Translations under genes and position numbers: made by a program
Assembly: GCF_003387355.1 (NCBI RefSeq)
Contig: NZ_QUNH01000002.1
Span: 103,606-167,605, forward strand
Direction of reading: 5' to 3'
DNA length: 64,000 bases
Source: Winogradskyella sediminis
GTDB taxonomy: Bacteria > Bacteroidota > Bacteroidia > Flavobacteriales > Flavobacteriaceae
Shown here: one piece after another, positions 24,710 to 32,967 of the stretch
How positions within the stretch are numbered: the first letter of the stretch is position 1
How the letters are laid out: each line of letters starts with the position of its first letter
Notes under the pieces: model-generated
Seen by the model: the letters and a program-made list of their open reading frames with translations, nothing else
Told to the model about the DNA's origin: nothing
Database searches by the model: none

Positions 24710-25129
24710 ATGGCAACTAACAGAACATTTACAATGTTAAAGCCAGATGCTGTTGAAAAAGGACACATTGGCGCAATATTAGAAAAGATTTCAGCTTCAG
24801 GATTTAGAATCGTAGCAATGAAATTAACTCAAATGACTACAGCAGATGCTGAGGAGTTTTACGCAATTCATAACGAACGTCCATTTTTTGGTGAGTTAGT
24901 AGAATATATGACTCGTGGACCTATCGTCGCTGCTGTTTTAGAAAAAGACAATGCAGTTGAAGATTTTAGAACTTTAATTGGTGCTACAAACCCGGCTGAT
25001 GCAGCTGAAGGTACAATCCGTAAATTATATGCAGCTTCTATTGGAGAAAATGCAGTACACGGAAGTGATAGTGATGAAAACGCAGCTATAGAAAGTGCTT
25101 TTCACTTTGCAGGAAGAGATATGTTTTAA
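24710..25129 (+). CDS. ndk: Nucleoside diphosphate kinase
   Basis: This 139-residue cytosolic enzyme transfers the gamma phosphate from ATP to other NDPs through a phosphohistidine. The sequence begins with the family-typical [19 protein letters not shown], has the [20 protein letters not shown] segment, and the active-site histidine lies in [12 protein letters not shown] (residue about 117) followed by the conserved serine and glutamate. The length is normal. It is monocistronic, with a consensus promoter upstream and a strong terminator downstream. Confidence 0.97.
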   Translation: MATNRTFTMLKPDAVEKGHIGAILEKISASGFRIVAMKLTQMTTADAEEFYAIHNERPFFGELVEYMTRGPIVAAVLEKDNAVEDFRTLIGATNPADAAEGTIRKLYAASIGENAVHGSDSDENAAIESAFHFAGRDMF

Positions 25130-25150
25130 TAAAAACATTTTTACCATATT

Positions 25151-25182
25151 AAAAAAGCTGTCTTTTATAGACAGCTTTTTTT
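25151..25182 (+). terminator. Rho-independent terminator of ndk
   Basis: AAAAAAGCTGTCT (25151-25163) pairs perfectly with AGACAGCTTTTTT (25169-25181), five-base loop, ending in a T run. It could also serve the convergent esterase gene. Confidence 0.92.
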
Positions 25183-25270
25183 GTTTCATCAACCATCTGT
25201 TTAAAAATAAATTGAGAGTAATCTACTGGTGTCAATTATAGGCTTCCTTTCTATAATGGTTGTAAACTAT

Positions 25271-26110
25271 TTATTTTTTAATCGGTTTAAAATTTTTTTC
25301 AAACGCGTTGTACACGGCAAGATGTAAAGCATCGCCATGGGTTTTGTCTTCTAAAAAACTATAAAACAATGATGTGTTAGGTTGTTGACTATTTTTTAAT
25401 TTAGTATGTAGCGCTTTCGTTGTGCGTTCCATCACTTCACCTTCTTTGCCACCTGCAATGTATATAGATTTCTTAGTGTTGTAAGTAACGGGTTTTTCGT
25501 TAAGTAATTTTTCATCGTCCCACCATAAACTCGGACTTACAATTATATAGTTATCAAAGAGATTTGGAAATTTAAACAGAATTTCGGTAGCTAATAAACC
25601 ACCTAAAGATTGCCCTATAATCGTTTTAAGTTCAGCGGTTCGGTAGGTTTGATCTATAAAGGGTTGTAATTCTTTTTGAATAAATGCAATAAAGTTTTCT
25701 GATTTACCAGAGGTAGGAAACTCTTTTTGATCTAATTTATTTTGCGACGGATATGTAAAATCCTTTTTTCGATCGACATTTCCAATGCCCACAACAATAG
25801 ATTCAGGAATCATTTGAATCCAAGAAAATGAACCAAATTGAATGATGCCTGAAATATGTATAAAATCTTCGTCTTTAGAGCCATCTAGTAAGTAAATTAC
25901 CGGATAGTGTTTTAAGGAATCATCAGAATAGTTTAGAGGTAAGTATATATTTAATTCTCTTGTTTCATCTAATATTTCCGATTTAATTTTAATTGATTTT
26001 CCGATTGTAAAATCTGTTTCACTAATTTTTAGAGATAATGTTTGTGTAAATAATACACAGGTGTTTAACGTGAGTACTAATATTATTGTAACTTGTTTTA
26101 AATTAAACAT
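25271..26110 (-). CDS. Secreted alpha/beta hydrolase (esterase D / IroE-like)
   Basis: This 279-residue hydrolase has a signal peptide (about 1-22, ending LFTQT) and the 'putative esterase' fold: an N-terminal strand region RELNIYLPLNYSDDS, HYPVIYLLDGSKDEDF, and the nucleophile elbow GQSLGG at about residue 167. The acid is probably in the IYIAGGKEG to ERTTK region and the histidine in EDKTHGDALHLAVY. The family includes siderophore esterases (Fes, IroE), S-formylglutathione hydrolases and feruloyl esterases; siderophore or xylan context is absent here, so the substrate is open. Its neighbour upstream is a flavoprotein on the same strand 91 bp away. Confidence 0.88.
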   Translation of the reverse strand: MFNLKQVTIILVLTLNTCVLFTQTLSLKISETDFTIGKSIKIKSEILDETRELNIYLPLNYSDDSLKHYPVIYLLDGSKDEDFIHISGIIQFGSFSWIQMIPESIVVGIGNVDRKKDFTYPSQNKLDQKEFPTSGKSENFIAFIQKELQPFIDQTYRTAELKTIIGQSLGGLLATEILFKFPNLFDNYIIVSPSLWWDDEKLLNEKPVTYNTKKSIYIAGGKEGEVMERTTKALHTKLKNSQQPNTSLFYSFLEDKTHGDALHLAVYNAFEKNFKPIKK

Positions 26111-26201
26111 ATCTAGGCTGGTAAGATTTATGGTAAGATCCTTTTTATATACAAGCCCTAAAGTTAATGATTGTTCTATTAACTTATTATTAGTTATGTT
26201 T

Positions 26202-27203
26202 TTAAAATAATTCTTTACTCAATTCATTATTTATCACGGCACCTGTAAAGTTACCTCCTTGTACTGCGTTGGCCACAGAACGCATAGGTGAGCTATTATC
26301 TCCGCAGGCAAAAACACCTTCTACTGTGGTTTTTTGCATAGGGTTGACTTTAATATGTCCATGTTCGGTAAATTCGCAACCTAATGATGCAGCAATGTTA
26401 CTGTGTAATTCAAATGGAATAGAGGCATAGGCACAATCAAAATCTTCTGAGGTAGCGTCTTTAAAAATGAGAGACTTTAATTGGCCGTTTTGGTGTTGAA
26501 TTGCCGAGACATCTTTTTCAATAATTCGGATGTTATTTTGCTTTAATATTTTGAGCTGATGCTCATTAAATTGGTCTTTGTTAGCCGTAATAATTGTAAC
26601 TTTTGAAGTTAAGTTTATGACTAATGCAGCAAGATGAAAAGCATGTTCTCCATTGGCTATAATTGCTGTGTTTTTATTTCTAATTTCGTAACCATGGCAA
26701 TAAGGGCAATGCACTACAGAAATTCCCCAACATTCATTAAAACCAGTAATTGCAGGCATAAGATCTTTAATTCCTGTGGCTAAAACCAATTTTTTAGCGG
26801 TGAAAATCTCTCCGTTACTTGTGGTTATTTCAAATTTTTCTTGAGATCGTTTTGCGCTATTTGCGAAGCCGTTATAAAAATGAATGCTTGGATATTTAGC
26901 TACTTGACTTTTGGCGACATCTGCTATGTCCTTTGGAGTCTTGCCATCTTGGGTTAAAAAATTATGCGAATGTGGTGTCTGTTGGTTGCAAGGTTGTCCT
27001 GCATCGATGAGTAAAGTTTTACGACGTGAGCGTCCTAATGTTAACGCTGTTGAGAGTCCGGCGTAACTTCCGCCTATAATAATTACTTCAAATTCTGTGT
27101 GTGCCATACTATTATTTTTTTGCGCAAATAGTAATAGAGGTTGCGGTAATACGAGTGCTAAACTCGTTGCTCCTAAAAGCTTAAAGCTGTCTCTTCTTGT
27201 CAT
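26202..27203 (-). CDS. Thioredoxin-reductase-like NAD(P)/FAD oxidoreductase with Tat-type signal
   Basis: This 333-residue flavoprotein belongs to the class II pyridine nucleotide-disulfide oxidoreductases. The first 30 residues form a twin-arginine type signal, MTRRDSFKLLG, then a hydrophobic stretch ending LLLFAQ. The FAD motif IIIGGSYAGLSTA, the redox CPYCHGYE (CxxC) pair, the NAD(P) region AIIANGEHAFHLAALVIN, and the C-terminal FACGDNSSPMRSVANAVQGG FAD loop follow. The CxxC is retained. A second in-frame methionine before AHTEFEV could yield a cytosolic form, so the Tat interpretation depends on the start used. Two matching 23-bp palindromes upstream suggest tight regulation. Partner and substrate are unknown. 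Confidence 0.87.
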   Translation of the reverse strand: MTRRDSFKLLGATSLALVLPQPLLLFAQKNNSMAHTEFEVIIIGGSYAGLSTALTLGRSRRKTLLIDAGQPCNQQTPHSHNFLTQDGKTPKDIADVAKSQVAKYPSIHFYNGFANSAKRSQEKFEITTSNGEIFTAKKLVLATGIKDLMPAITGFNECWGISVVHCPYCHGYEIRNKNTAIIANGEHAFHLAALVINLTSKVTIITANKDQFNEHQLKILKQNNIRIIEKDVSAIQHQNGQLKSLIFKDATSEDFDCAYASIPFELHSNIAASLGCEFTEHGHIKVNPMQKTTVEGVFACGDNSSPMRSVANAVQGGNFTGAVINNELSKELF

Positions 27204-27214
27204 TGCGAATTTTA

Positions 27215-27288
27215 TTAATGCAATAAATTCGCATTAATATTGGGTAAATATACAATCATTTTCAATTATTGCAATTAATTCGCATTAA
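27215..27288 (-). promoter_or_regulatory. Paired palindromic operator candidate upstream of the flavoprotein gene
   Basis: Two 23-bp inverted repeats, TTAATGC-N9-GCATTAA (27215-27237) and TTATTGC-N9-GCATTAA (27266-27288), share an almost identical centre (AATAAATTC, AATTAATTC). Their starts are 51 bp apart, nearly five helical turns. The first begins 12 bp upstream of the ATG, so a bound regulator could block transcription. A further half-site GCGAATT lies at 27205-27211. Confidence 0.6.
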
Positions 27289-27407
27289 AAAAATCAACAC
27301 ATCTTTTTAAGAACGATAATTGAAACCGTAATAGACCATTGACAAATAGAATGTTATGAAAAGCATAATGATATAGAACGCACTAAATACGTTTTAGATA
27401 CCTATTG

Positions 27408-27779
27408 CTACACATGTTGGTCAATTAGAATGATATTGCCATCTGGGTCAACAAGCGTAATGCTTTCTGGGCCTTCTGAGTTTTTGTCAGCTTCTTTTAT
27501 TAAGGGTACATCTTGTGCTTTTAATTGTGCTTGAATTTCTCTAACATCATCAAAATTATCTAATTGATTTGCGTTCGCATCCCATCCAGGATTGAATGTA
27601 AGGATGTTATTTTCAAACATACCTTGAAACAAACCGATTAACGAATCTTCATTTTTCATAATGAGGTAATTTTGTTCAAGGGTTCCTGCAAATACCTGGA
27701 ATCCTAATGTTTCGTAAAAGTTTTTTGAAGCTTTAATGTCTTTCACATTAAGACTCACTGAAAATGCACCTAATTTCAT
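27408..27779 (-). CDS. VOC superfamily (glyoxalase/dioxygenase-like) protein
   Basis: This 123-residue protein has two paired beta-alpha-beta-beta-beta modules of the vicinal oxygen chelate fold. The N-terminal module reads LGAFSVSLNVKDIKASKNFY and LGFQVFAGTLEQNYLIMKN. The second half has the FDDVREIQAQLKAQ helix and the characteristic ending GPESITLVDPDGNIILIDQH. Members include glyoxalase I, bleomycin-resistance proteins and dioxygenases. No diagnostic set of four metal ligands stands out, and the function is unassigned. It follows 204 bp after the flavoprotein start on the same strand. Confidence 0.85.
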   Translation of the reverse strand: MKLGAFSVSLNVKDIKASKNFYETLGFQVFAGTLEQNYLIMKNEDSLIGLFQGMFENNILTFNPGWDANANQLDNFDDVREIQAQLKAQDVPLIKEADKNSEGPESITLVDPDGNIILIDQHV

Positions 27780-28204
27780 ATGGTTTTAGTTTAATTAATA
27801 CGTTAGATCTGTATTGTCATTGTATTCTGAAACCTCACACGTTGGCTTTTTGCTGAGAATATGTTAGTTTCAATACGCGAAGTATAAATACATATCCTAT
27901 AAATTTAAATATTTGAAAGAAAGCCTACAAGGATTTATTGAAAAGATAAGGACTAGTTATATATTTTTTAGGATGTGCGTTGTATTAATTTTATGACTTT
28001 AAACTTTCAATAATCATACAATAATAGCATGTGACATTTTTTTTGTATGATTTTTTTAAATTGGGCTTAACAGTGTTTACTTAGACAGGTGGATCAGTTT
28101 AGCGGTTACCTTTACAAGAATGCTGTAAACTAGAAAATTGGGAGGATTTATATCAGTAAGCGAGCACAATTGATTACTTATCGCTATTATTAGCCACTGA
28201 TATT
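27780..28204. other. Non-coding stretch between VOC gene and accessory islet
   Basis: This 425-bp gap has no plausible gene. The motif GGTGGATCAGTTTAGCGG at 28088-28105 resembles terminal repeat units of some IS21-type elements in Bacteroidota (recalled), but no transposase is nearby and only one copy is present. Confidence 0.35.
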
Positions 28205-28840
28205 TTATAGTTTAAATTCTTTTATAGTTTCGTCGGTATCAAAAATATGTGGATAATGTTCTTTTATATTTCTTTCCATAAAATCTAGAGGTACATCTTC
28301 AAAATGGCCATAGTCATCTATATATTCCATAAATCGAGTTCCATCGCTATTGTACTGTTGTAAAAAAGAATTGTTTTCGCCGTCAAATTCCAAGGGTTCT
28401 ACATTTAGTTTTGTACACAATGATTTATTGAATGCTGGCGACATTTTTAACCACTTATCTTTTAGATAGACATTTACCATACCATGTGGTGTCAATTCAT
28501 TGGAACCAAACTTTTCAGTTAACCTTTCTACAGCGATGTGATTCTTCACTTTACCTAAATGTAATCTTGCCGGAATTTTTAAAGCTCGAAGACAAGCGAT
28601 TAGGATTATTGATTTTTCTACACAATTGCCTGATTGTTTTTTTGCTATATGGCTAGACTTATATTTTTCTTTTAATAGACTTATGCTATAAGGATCGTAT
28701 TTCCAATTGTCGCGAACCTTGTTATAAATTCTAATTGTTTTTTCTGTATCTGAAATTATATCAGTATTTAATTCTGAAATCAAATTCTGTACTGATTCTT
28801 TCTCAAAGTCAAAATAATAGGTTGATTCTAAATACTTCAT
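28205..28840 (-). CDS. Transglutaminase-like cysteine protease-fold protein
   Basis: This 211-residue cytosolic protein carries a transglutaminase-like core. KQSGNCVEKSIILIACLRAL holds the nucleophile cysteine (about residue 73), followed by KIPARLHLGKVKNHIAVERL, and the histidine in LTPHGMVNVYLKDKWLKMSP. The third catalytic position, normally aspartate in a W.xxxD(P/A)T context, appears to read S (KMSPAFN), so activity is uncertain. The flanks fit the cassette-like islet: the roughly 130-bp repeat lies directly upstream. No signal peptide is visible. The substrate is unknown. Confidence 0.72.
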   Translation of the reverse strand: MKYLESTYYFDFEKESVQNLISELNTDIISDTEKTIRIYNKVRDNWKYDPYSISLLKEKYKSSHIAKKQSGNCVEKSIILIACLRALKIPARLHLGKVKNHIAVERLTEKFGSNELTPHGMVNVYLKDKWLKMSPAFNKSLCTKLNVEPLEFDGENNSFLQQYNSDGTRFMEYIDDYGHFEDVPLDFMERNIKEHYPHIFDTDETIKEFKL

Positions 28841-28867
28841 TTATAATTTAAGATCAATTTTTAGTTT

Positions 28868-29000
28868 GCAGCTAATGGTTTTGTGTAGGGGTAGTTGCGT
28901 GGTTTAAACACTAATTTAGCAAATAAAAACGGAATAGAAAATCTGCGAAGATTTTCGTAAGTAGACGAGAACAAGCCATTAATTATGCACGGTGTTGTGT
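28868..29000. repeat. About 130-bp dispersed repeat, copy 1
   Basis: This non-coding element aligns over its whole length with 38276-38411. Shared blocks include TAGTTGCGTG, CTAATTTAG, AAAAACG, the hairpin, AAGTA and the right-end TGTTGT. It has an internal hairpin GAAAATC-TGCGAA-GATTTTC (28937-28956). It lies between two minus-strand accessory genes, in the same orientation as copy 2. Confidence 0.7.
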
Positions 29001-29017
29001 GTAGTTTTTAATTAAAT

Positions 29018-29290
29018 TCAAATGAGATATAAAATTATCAAAGTCACAATTGCAAAGACGATTACAATAACTATAAGTTCCTTTTTTCTTTCCGATTTTG
29101 CTTTTTTCTGAATGTCACTTTTTACTTTCTCCAATTCAGATTCCGATAGTTTTGGGAAATCAAATTCAGTTTTTGAATCAGAATTTTTATAGCTCGTAGA
29201 ATATCTGTCTGACCTTGCTTGCCTTTTTTGGTTTCTTTCTATTTTTCTTGCTAAAGTCGCTTTAAATTGCGACAAACTTCCATCAGCCAT
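29018..29290 (-). CDS. Small hypothetical protein with C-terminal membrane anchor
   Basis: I do not recognise this 90-residue protein. It begins MADGSLSQFKATLARKIERN, a basic helix; the middle is polar and acidic (KTEFDFPKLSESELEKVKSD); the last 20 residues are a single hydrophobic helix preceded by the basic KKAKSERKKE and ending in LIILYLI. That is the layout of a tail-anchored inner-membrane protein with its N-terminus in the cytosol. Its start lies 28 bp after the end of the disrupted gene at 29319-29732, so the two may have formed one cassette. The repeat copy at 28868-29000 begins 17 bp beyond its stop. It is a real gene by its ordered composition and ATG start, but function is unknown. 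Confidence 0.55.
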   Translation of the reverse strand: MADGSLSQFKATLARKIERNQKRQARSDRYSTSYKNSDSKTEFDFPKLSESELEKVKSDIQKKAKSERKKELIVIVIVFAIVTLIILYLI

Positions 29291-29318
29291 TTTTTCTTTC
29301 CGTTATTAATTCCGTTAA

Positions 29319-29732
29319 TTAATTCAGTTTTATTTGGTCAATTTTTTTCCAATCAGCTTTGTCAAATTCTAAAGTATTGAACTTTTTTAAACTCCGATAC
29401 ATTGGTAAAATCACAGACTCGAAATCTCCAGTCAGTTTATAAATCAGATTTCGATTTTCTGTTTTTCCTCCACTTTTTGAAATATTCAGCTCAATTTCTT
29501 TTCCACTTTGTTTTAGTTCAAAGAAATAACATTCAGGTTCCTAACTCCAGCATATTTCCGTATCGATTCCATTTACTGCTAAAATCAGAGATTCGCAAAG
29601 TTTGTCAGTCGGATTTTCAGGAATATTTGAAGCATTAAATTCTAATTCAAATTCCGCAGATTTTAATTCAATCGAAAGCCATCCATTTTTCGGATTTCCT
29701 AAATTCAGTTCTATTTTTCTTGGTTTTGTCAA
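29319..29732 (-). pseudogene. Disrupted hypothetical gene with in-frame TAG
   Basis: One frame runs 137 codons from a TTG (29730-29732) to a TAA at 29319-29321, broken by a single TAG at 29541-29543. The first half ends EICWS and the second resumes at once in the same frame with EPECYFFELKQSGKEIELN and continues through SGGKTENRNLIYKLTGDFES to KKIDQIKLN. Both halves look like one globular protein with even composition. No ATG is available: a TAA precedes the TTG by one codon, and the GTTGTGT cassette boundary sits just upstream, so the original start may be lost. A sequencing error in one base could also explain the TAG. The family is not recognised. Confidence 0.6.
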
Positions 29733-29847
29733 ATTTTACACAACATTTCCTAAAATTACAAAAACTTCTGTTATCTATATTAATTATGGTATAACAGAGA
29801 GTTTTGTTTTTGATTGCTTTATTCTTAAGTGGCAAAGATGTTTTGTT

Positions 29848-31665
29848 TTAGTCTTCCTCTTTTATTTTTCGTTTTGCTACAAAAATGCCATTTGGTTGAA
29901 TAAATTTTACTTCGTTAATGTGTTTATCTTCATCTTCTATGAATTCAACTTTAAAGCCTTCTAAAGTTTTGAAATTAAATTTGTGTGTTGCTGTAGGTAT
30001 TAATGCATATTCTGGCTGTCCTTTAATAAATACATAAAGTACATTGTCTTCTTTGATATAGGCTTTAATTTCTGTACCCATTAAATCAAAGTCACCTACG
30101 TATTGTTCTAACGTTTTGGAGTCTACATCAATGGTGTTTGGTGTGCGCTTGAATGCTATAGGATCTACTAAATTTTCTATATCAATACGTGCATAATCTA
30201 TATCTCCTGCAATATTGGTACTAAAGTGTAGTTTAATAGCGTTTCCAATTTCGGTGGTATCTACTTTTCCGTTTTCAACATCTAACATCTCAAACGTATC
30301 ATAATGAAAATGATTTAAAAATATTTTTTTATCATTTATGGCGGTAAATAAGGAATCATTTTCTATTTCAATTTCAAAAGTTCCATAACCTTTGTGCTCA
30401 TATGTCCCTGTATAGTCTATTTGTGTATGGGAGGGTTTGGTGTTTTTTACATTAGACGTTTCCATCTCCTCTTTAGCTTCTTCTTGCATCTTTAGCGCCT
30501 TTTGCAGATCTTCCTTGTACTTTTTTGCCCATTCTGTTTTCTTAACTTTTAGCATATGGTCTGCTGCAATATTTCTAATAAGTCGTGGTACTTGTGAGCC
30601 ATTTTGATTTGCTAAAACCACAATGCCCAAACTATCTGAAGGGTACAGCGCTACACTGGCCGAAAATCCGTTTATGTTACCTCCATGTTCTACCATATAA
30701 TGGCCTTTGTACGCATGTAAAAACCAACCGTAACCATAATTGGCAAATTGTACATCTGGTAATTCTTTTGACGGAAACCCAGCAGATACAATCATCTGAG
30801 AGCTCATGGCTTCTTTTACATAAGTCTCTGGTAAGATCTGGTTTTCTTTATATTTTCCATTGTTAATCCAGGTCATTAACCATTGGCTCATATCATTAAC
30901 ACTACTGTTAATACTTCCGGCAGGAGACATACCAGCAATGTCGTAATAATCCATTTTAGAGATATTTCTATCCTTGTCTAACTCATAACCTATAGCTGCG
31001 TTAGCGCTAGATTTCATCTCTGCGATAGTGGTATTAGAGCGGTCCATACCTAATGGTTTAAAGAATTTTGATACGATGTTTTCTTCCCACGTTTGTCCTG
31101 TAATGCGTTCGGTAATGACGCCTTGCAATAAAAAACAAAAATTATTGTAATGCCATTGTTCTCGCACTCCTGCAAAAGGTTCGTGATACTTTAACTTCTT
31201 AATTAAGCTATCTTTATTGTGGCTTGGAAAAAAATACCAAGATCCATCATGTCTTGGTAAACCAGTACTATGACGCATTAAATCTTTAATAGTAATTCTA
31301 TTATTCATCTCAGTATTATAAAATTCTAATTCTGGAATATACATTTGAGGACGATCGTCAAAAGACAGTTGATCATCCGCTCTATGCAATCCCAATAAGG
31401 CAGATGTAAATGCTTTAGAACTAGATCCAATGGCAAAAAGCGTATTGGCATCAGCCGGAATTTTATTCTCATAGTCTGCATAACCAAACCCTTTAGAGTA
31501 AATAATTTTATCGCCTTCTACAATGGCTACGGCAAAACCAGGAGCCTTAGTGCTTTCTAATACAGCATTAAATTGTTTTTCTATGCCTTTAAGGCGTTTG
31601 TCGGTTTGCGAAAACACTAGGGTAGAAATGAGCGTTAGCGCAATAATACAGATGCGATTTTTCAT
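29848..31665 (-). CDS. Secreted serine hydrolase (beta-lactamase/penicillin-binding-like) with C-terminal DUF3471-type domain
   Basis: This 605-residue protein has a signal peptide (ending TLVFSQ). The class C beta-lactamase-like domain shows SSSKAF with the SxxK nucleophile at S81-K84, YNNFCFLLQG as the YxN motif near residue 172, and MVEHGGNINGFSASVALYP with the HxG motif. The C-terminal 200 residues (about 400-605) form beta-rich domains like those attached to such hydrolases, with repeated DYTGTYEHKGYGTFEIE and YVGDFDLMGTEIK strands. The protein probably cleaves D-peptides or esters outside the cytoplasm; resistance to beta-lactams is not implied. It sits alone at the edge of the islet. 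Confidence 0.9.
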   Translation of the reverse strand: MKNRICIIALTLISTLVFSQTDKRLKGIEKQFNAVLESTKAPGFAVAIVEGDKIIYSKGFGYADYENKIPADANTLFAIGSSSKAFTSALLGLHRADDQLSFDDRPQMYIPELEFYNTEMNNRITIKDLMRHSTGLPRHDGSWYFFPSHNKDSLIKKLKYHEPFAGVREQWHYNNFCFLLQGVITERITGQTWEENIVSKFFKPLGMDRSNTTIAEMKSSANAAIGYELDKDRNISKMDYYDIAGMSPAGSINSSVNDMSQWLMTWINNGKYKENQILPETYVKEAMSSQMIVSAGFPSKELPDVQFANYGYGWFLHAYKGHYMVEHGGNINGFSASVALYPSDSLGIVVLANQNGSQVPRLIRNIAADHMLKVKKTEWAKKYKEDLQKALKMQEEAKEEMETSNVKNTKPSHTQIDYTGTYEHKGYGTFEIEIENDSLFTAINDKKIFLNHFHYDTFEMLDVENGKVDTTEIGNAIKLHFSTNIAGDIDYARIDIENLVDPIAFKRTPNTIDVDSKTLEQYVGDFDLMGTEIKAYIKEDNVLYVFIKGQPEYALIPTATHKFNFKTLEGFKVEFIEDEDKHINEVKFIQPNGIFVAKRKIKEED

Positions 31666-31848
31666 GTGGTGGTTGGTTTTAAAATGTTTTTATAACAGAT
31701 TAGTATAGAAATGTAGCTGTAAGTTACTGATTTTTATGGCTTATTTTGAAAAGTATACAATTCGTCATCAAAAATTTACATTTCAGTGACTTCCGTTTTT
31801 AAAACCCAAGCATGTACAGGATATTTGTATCAAACAAAACCGAAAACC

Positions 31849-32271
31849 ATGAATATTTTACTAAAACTTATAGTTATTACTGTTATTAATGTATTGAGTT
31901 TTCAATTAGAATCGCAAGAAACACATGCTATTACTGTGAGTGTAGAGGGTGTGTCTAGCAACAAAGGTCAGATGTTTATAGCGCTTTATAATGCTGAGAC
32001 CAGATTTTTAGAATCTTCATATAAAGGAACGGCAAGCGCTATAGAAAATAATAAGTGCGTTGTTACTTTTAATGATATTCCAAAGGGAGTGTATGCTGTT
32101 TCAATTTTTCACGATGAAAATAGTAACGGAAAATTAGATACTAACTTTTTGGGTATTCCGAAGGAAGATTATGGATGCTCTAATAACGCAAAAGGATTTA
32201 TGGGACCACCAGAATGGTCGGACGCTAAATTTGAATTAAAGGCTAATAAGACGATAAACATTTCACTCTAA
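31849..32271 (+). CDS. DUF2141 domain-containing secreted protein
   Basis: This 140-residue protein starts at the ATG at 31849 (MNILLKLIVITVINVLSF), whose signal peptide ends near LESQE; an in-frame upstream start would only add residues without hydrophobic character. The mature part follows DUF2141: VEGVSSNKGQMFIALYN, then the CVVTFNDIPKGVYAVSIFHDENSNGKLDTNFLGIPKE segment read in pieces, and GFSNN-like CSNNAKGFMGPPEWSDA. This family has an immunoglobulin-like or transthyretin-like fold, exported, function unknown. It lies 59 bp before the TPR gene on the same strand and may share its transcript. Confidence 0.87.
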   Translation: MNILLKLIVITVINVLSFQLESQETHAITVSVEGVSSNKGQMFIALYNAETRFLESSYKGTASAIENNKCVVTFNDIPKGVYAVSIFHDENSNGKLDTNFLGIPKEDYGCSNNAKGFMGPPEWSDAKFELKANKTINISL

Positions 32272-32330
32272 GGTAACGATACAGACATCATACTAAATTT
32301 TTTAAACAATTAGATATAAATATATTAATC

Positions 32331-32957
32331 ATGAAAAAACAAATTATCATTATAGTAGTACTGCTTGTGACAGGATTAACCCAAGCACAATCAAATTTTG
32401 AAAAAGGCATGTCTAAAGCTTTTGAGTTGTGGCAGGCAGATAAAACAGATGAAGCCGAAAATATGTTTGAACGCATTGCCAAAGCAGAACCGAAAGAATG
32501 GTTGCCAAATTATTATATAGCACAAATAAATAGCTTAAAAAGCTGGACAGAAAAAGACGCCACGGTTTTAAAAGCACAATTAGATAAAGCTCAACAACAT
32601 TTAGATGAAGCCATGCTGAAAAGTGAAAACAATGCTGAGATATTAGTAATGCAAGCTCAAGTTTTAACTAATTGGGTAGCGTTTGACGGCATGACGTACG
32701 GCATGAAATATGGTGCTAAAATACCAGAGTTATATAATAAAGCCTTGGCAATTGATGCTACCAATCCAAGAGCCGCATTAGGTAAAGCAGAATGGGCAAT
32801 GGGTAGTGCCAAATATTTTGGAAAAGATACAGCTCCTTATTGCAAGGAAGTAGAAGCTTCCATAGAACTTTTTAATACCTTTAAACCAGAGAGCCGTTTA
32901 CACCCAAATTGGGGCAAGGAACGCGCTGTTGCAGTAGCTAAAAATTGTAAAGCCTAA
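32331..32957 (+). CDS. Secreted TPR-like helical repeat protein
   Basis: This 208-residue protein has a signal peptide ending LTQAQ and an all-helical mature part. KAFELWQADKTDEAENMFER and AEPKEWLPNYYIAQINSL form a tetratricopeptide-like pair, followed by KAQQHLDEAMLKSENNAEIL and PELYNKALAIDATNPRAALG. No catalytic motif is visible. It ends 10 bp before the histidine kinase gene, so it is the first member of the LytS-type signalling operon. It may bind a partner for signal input to the kinase (inference). Confidence 0.8.
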   Translation: MKKQIIIIVVLLVTGLTQAQSNFEKGMSKAFELWQADKTDEAENMFERIAKAEPKEWLPNYYIAQINSLKSWTEKDATVLKAQLDKAQQHLDEAMLKSENNAEILVMQAQVLTNWVAFDGMTYGMKYGAKIPELYNKALAIDATNPRAALGKAEWAMGSAKYFGKDTAPYCKEVEASIELFNTFKPESRLHPNWGKERAVAVAKNCKA

Positions 32958-32967
32958 TCAGTTAATT

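Noticed and set aside
29402..29964. Plus-strand frames across the disrupted gene
   Set aside because: Composition is poor and phenylalanine-rich; the minus strand reads as a continuous protein apart from one stop.
29848..31665. Beta-lactam resistance gene
   Set aside because: The SxxK and YxN motifs are shared by many D-peptidases and esterases, and the long C-terminal beta domains argue against a true beta-lactamase.
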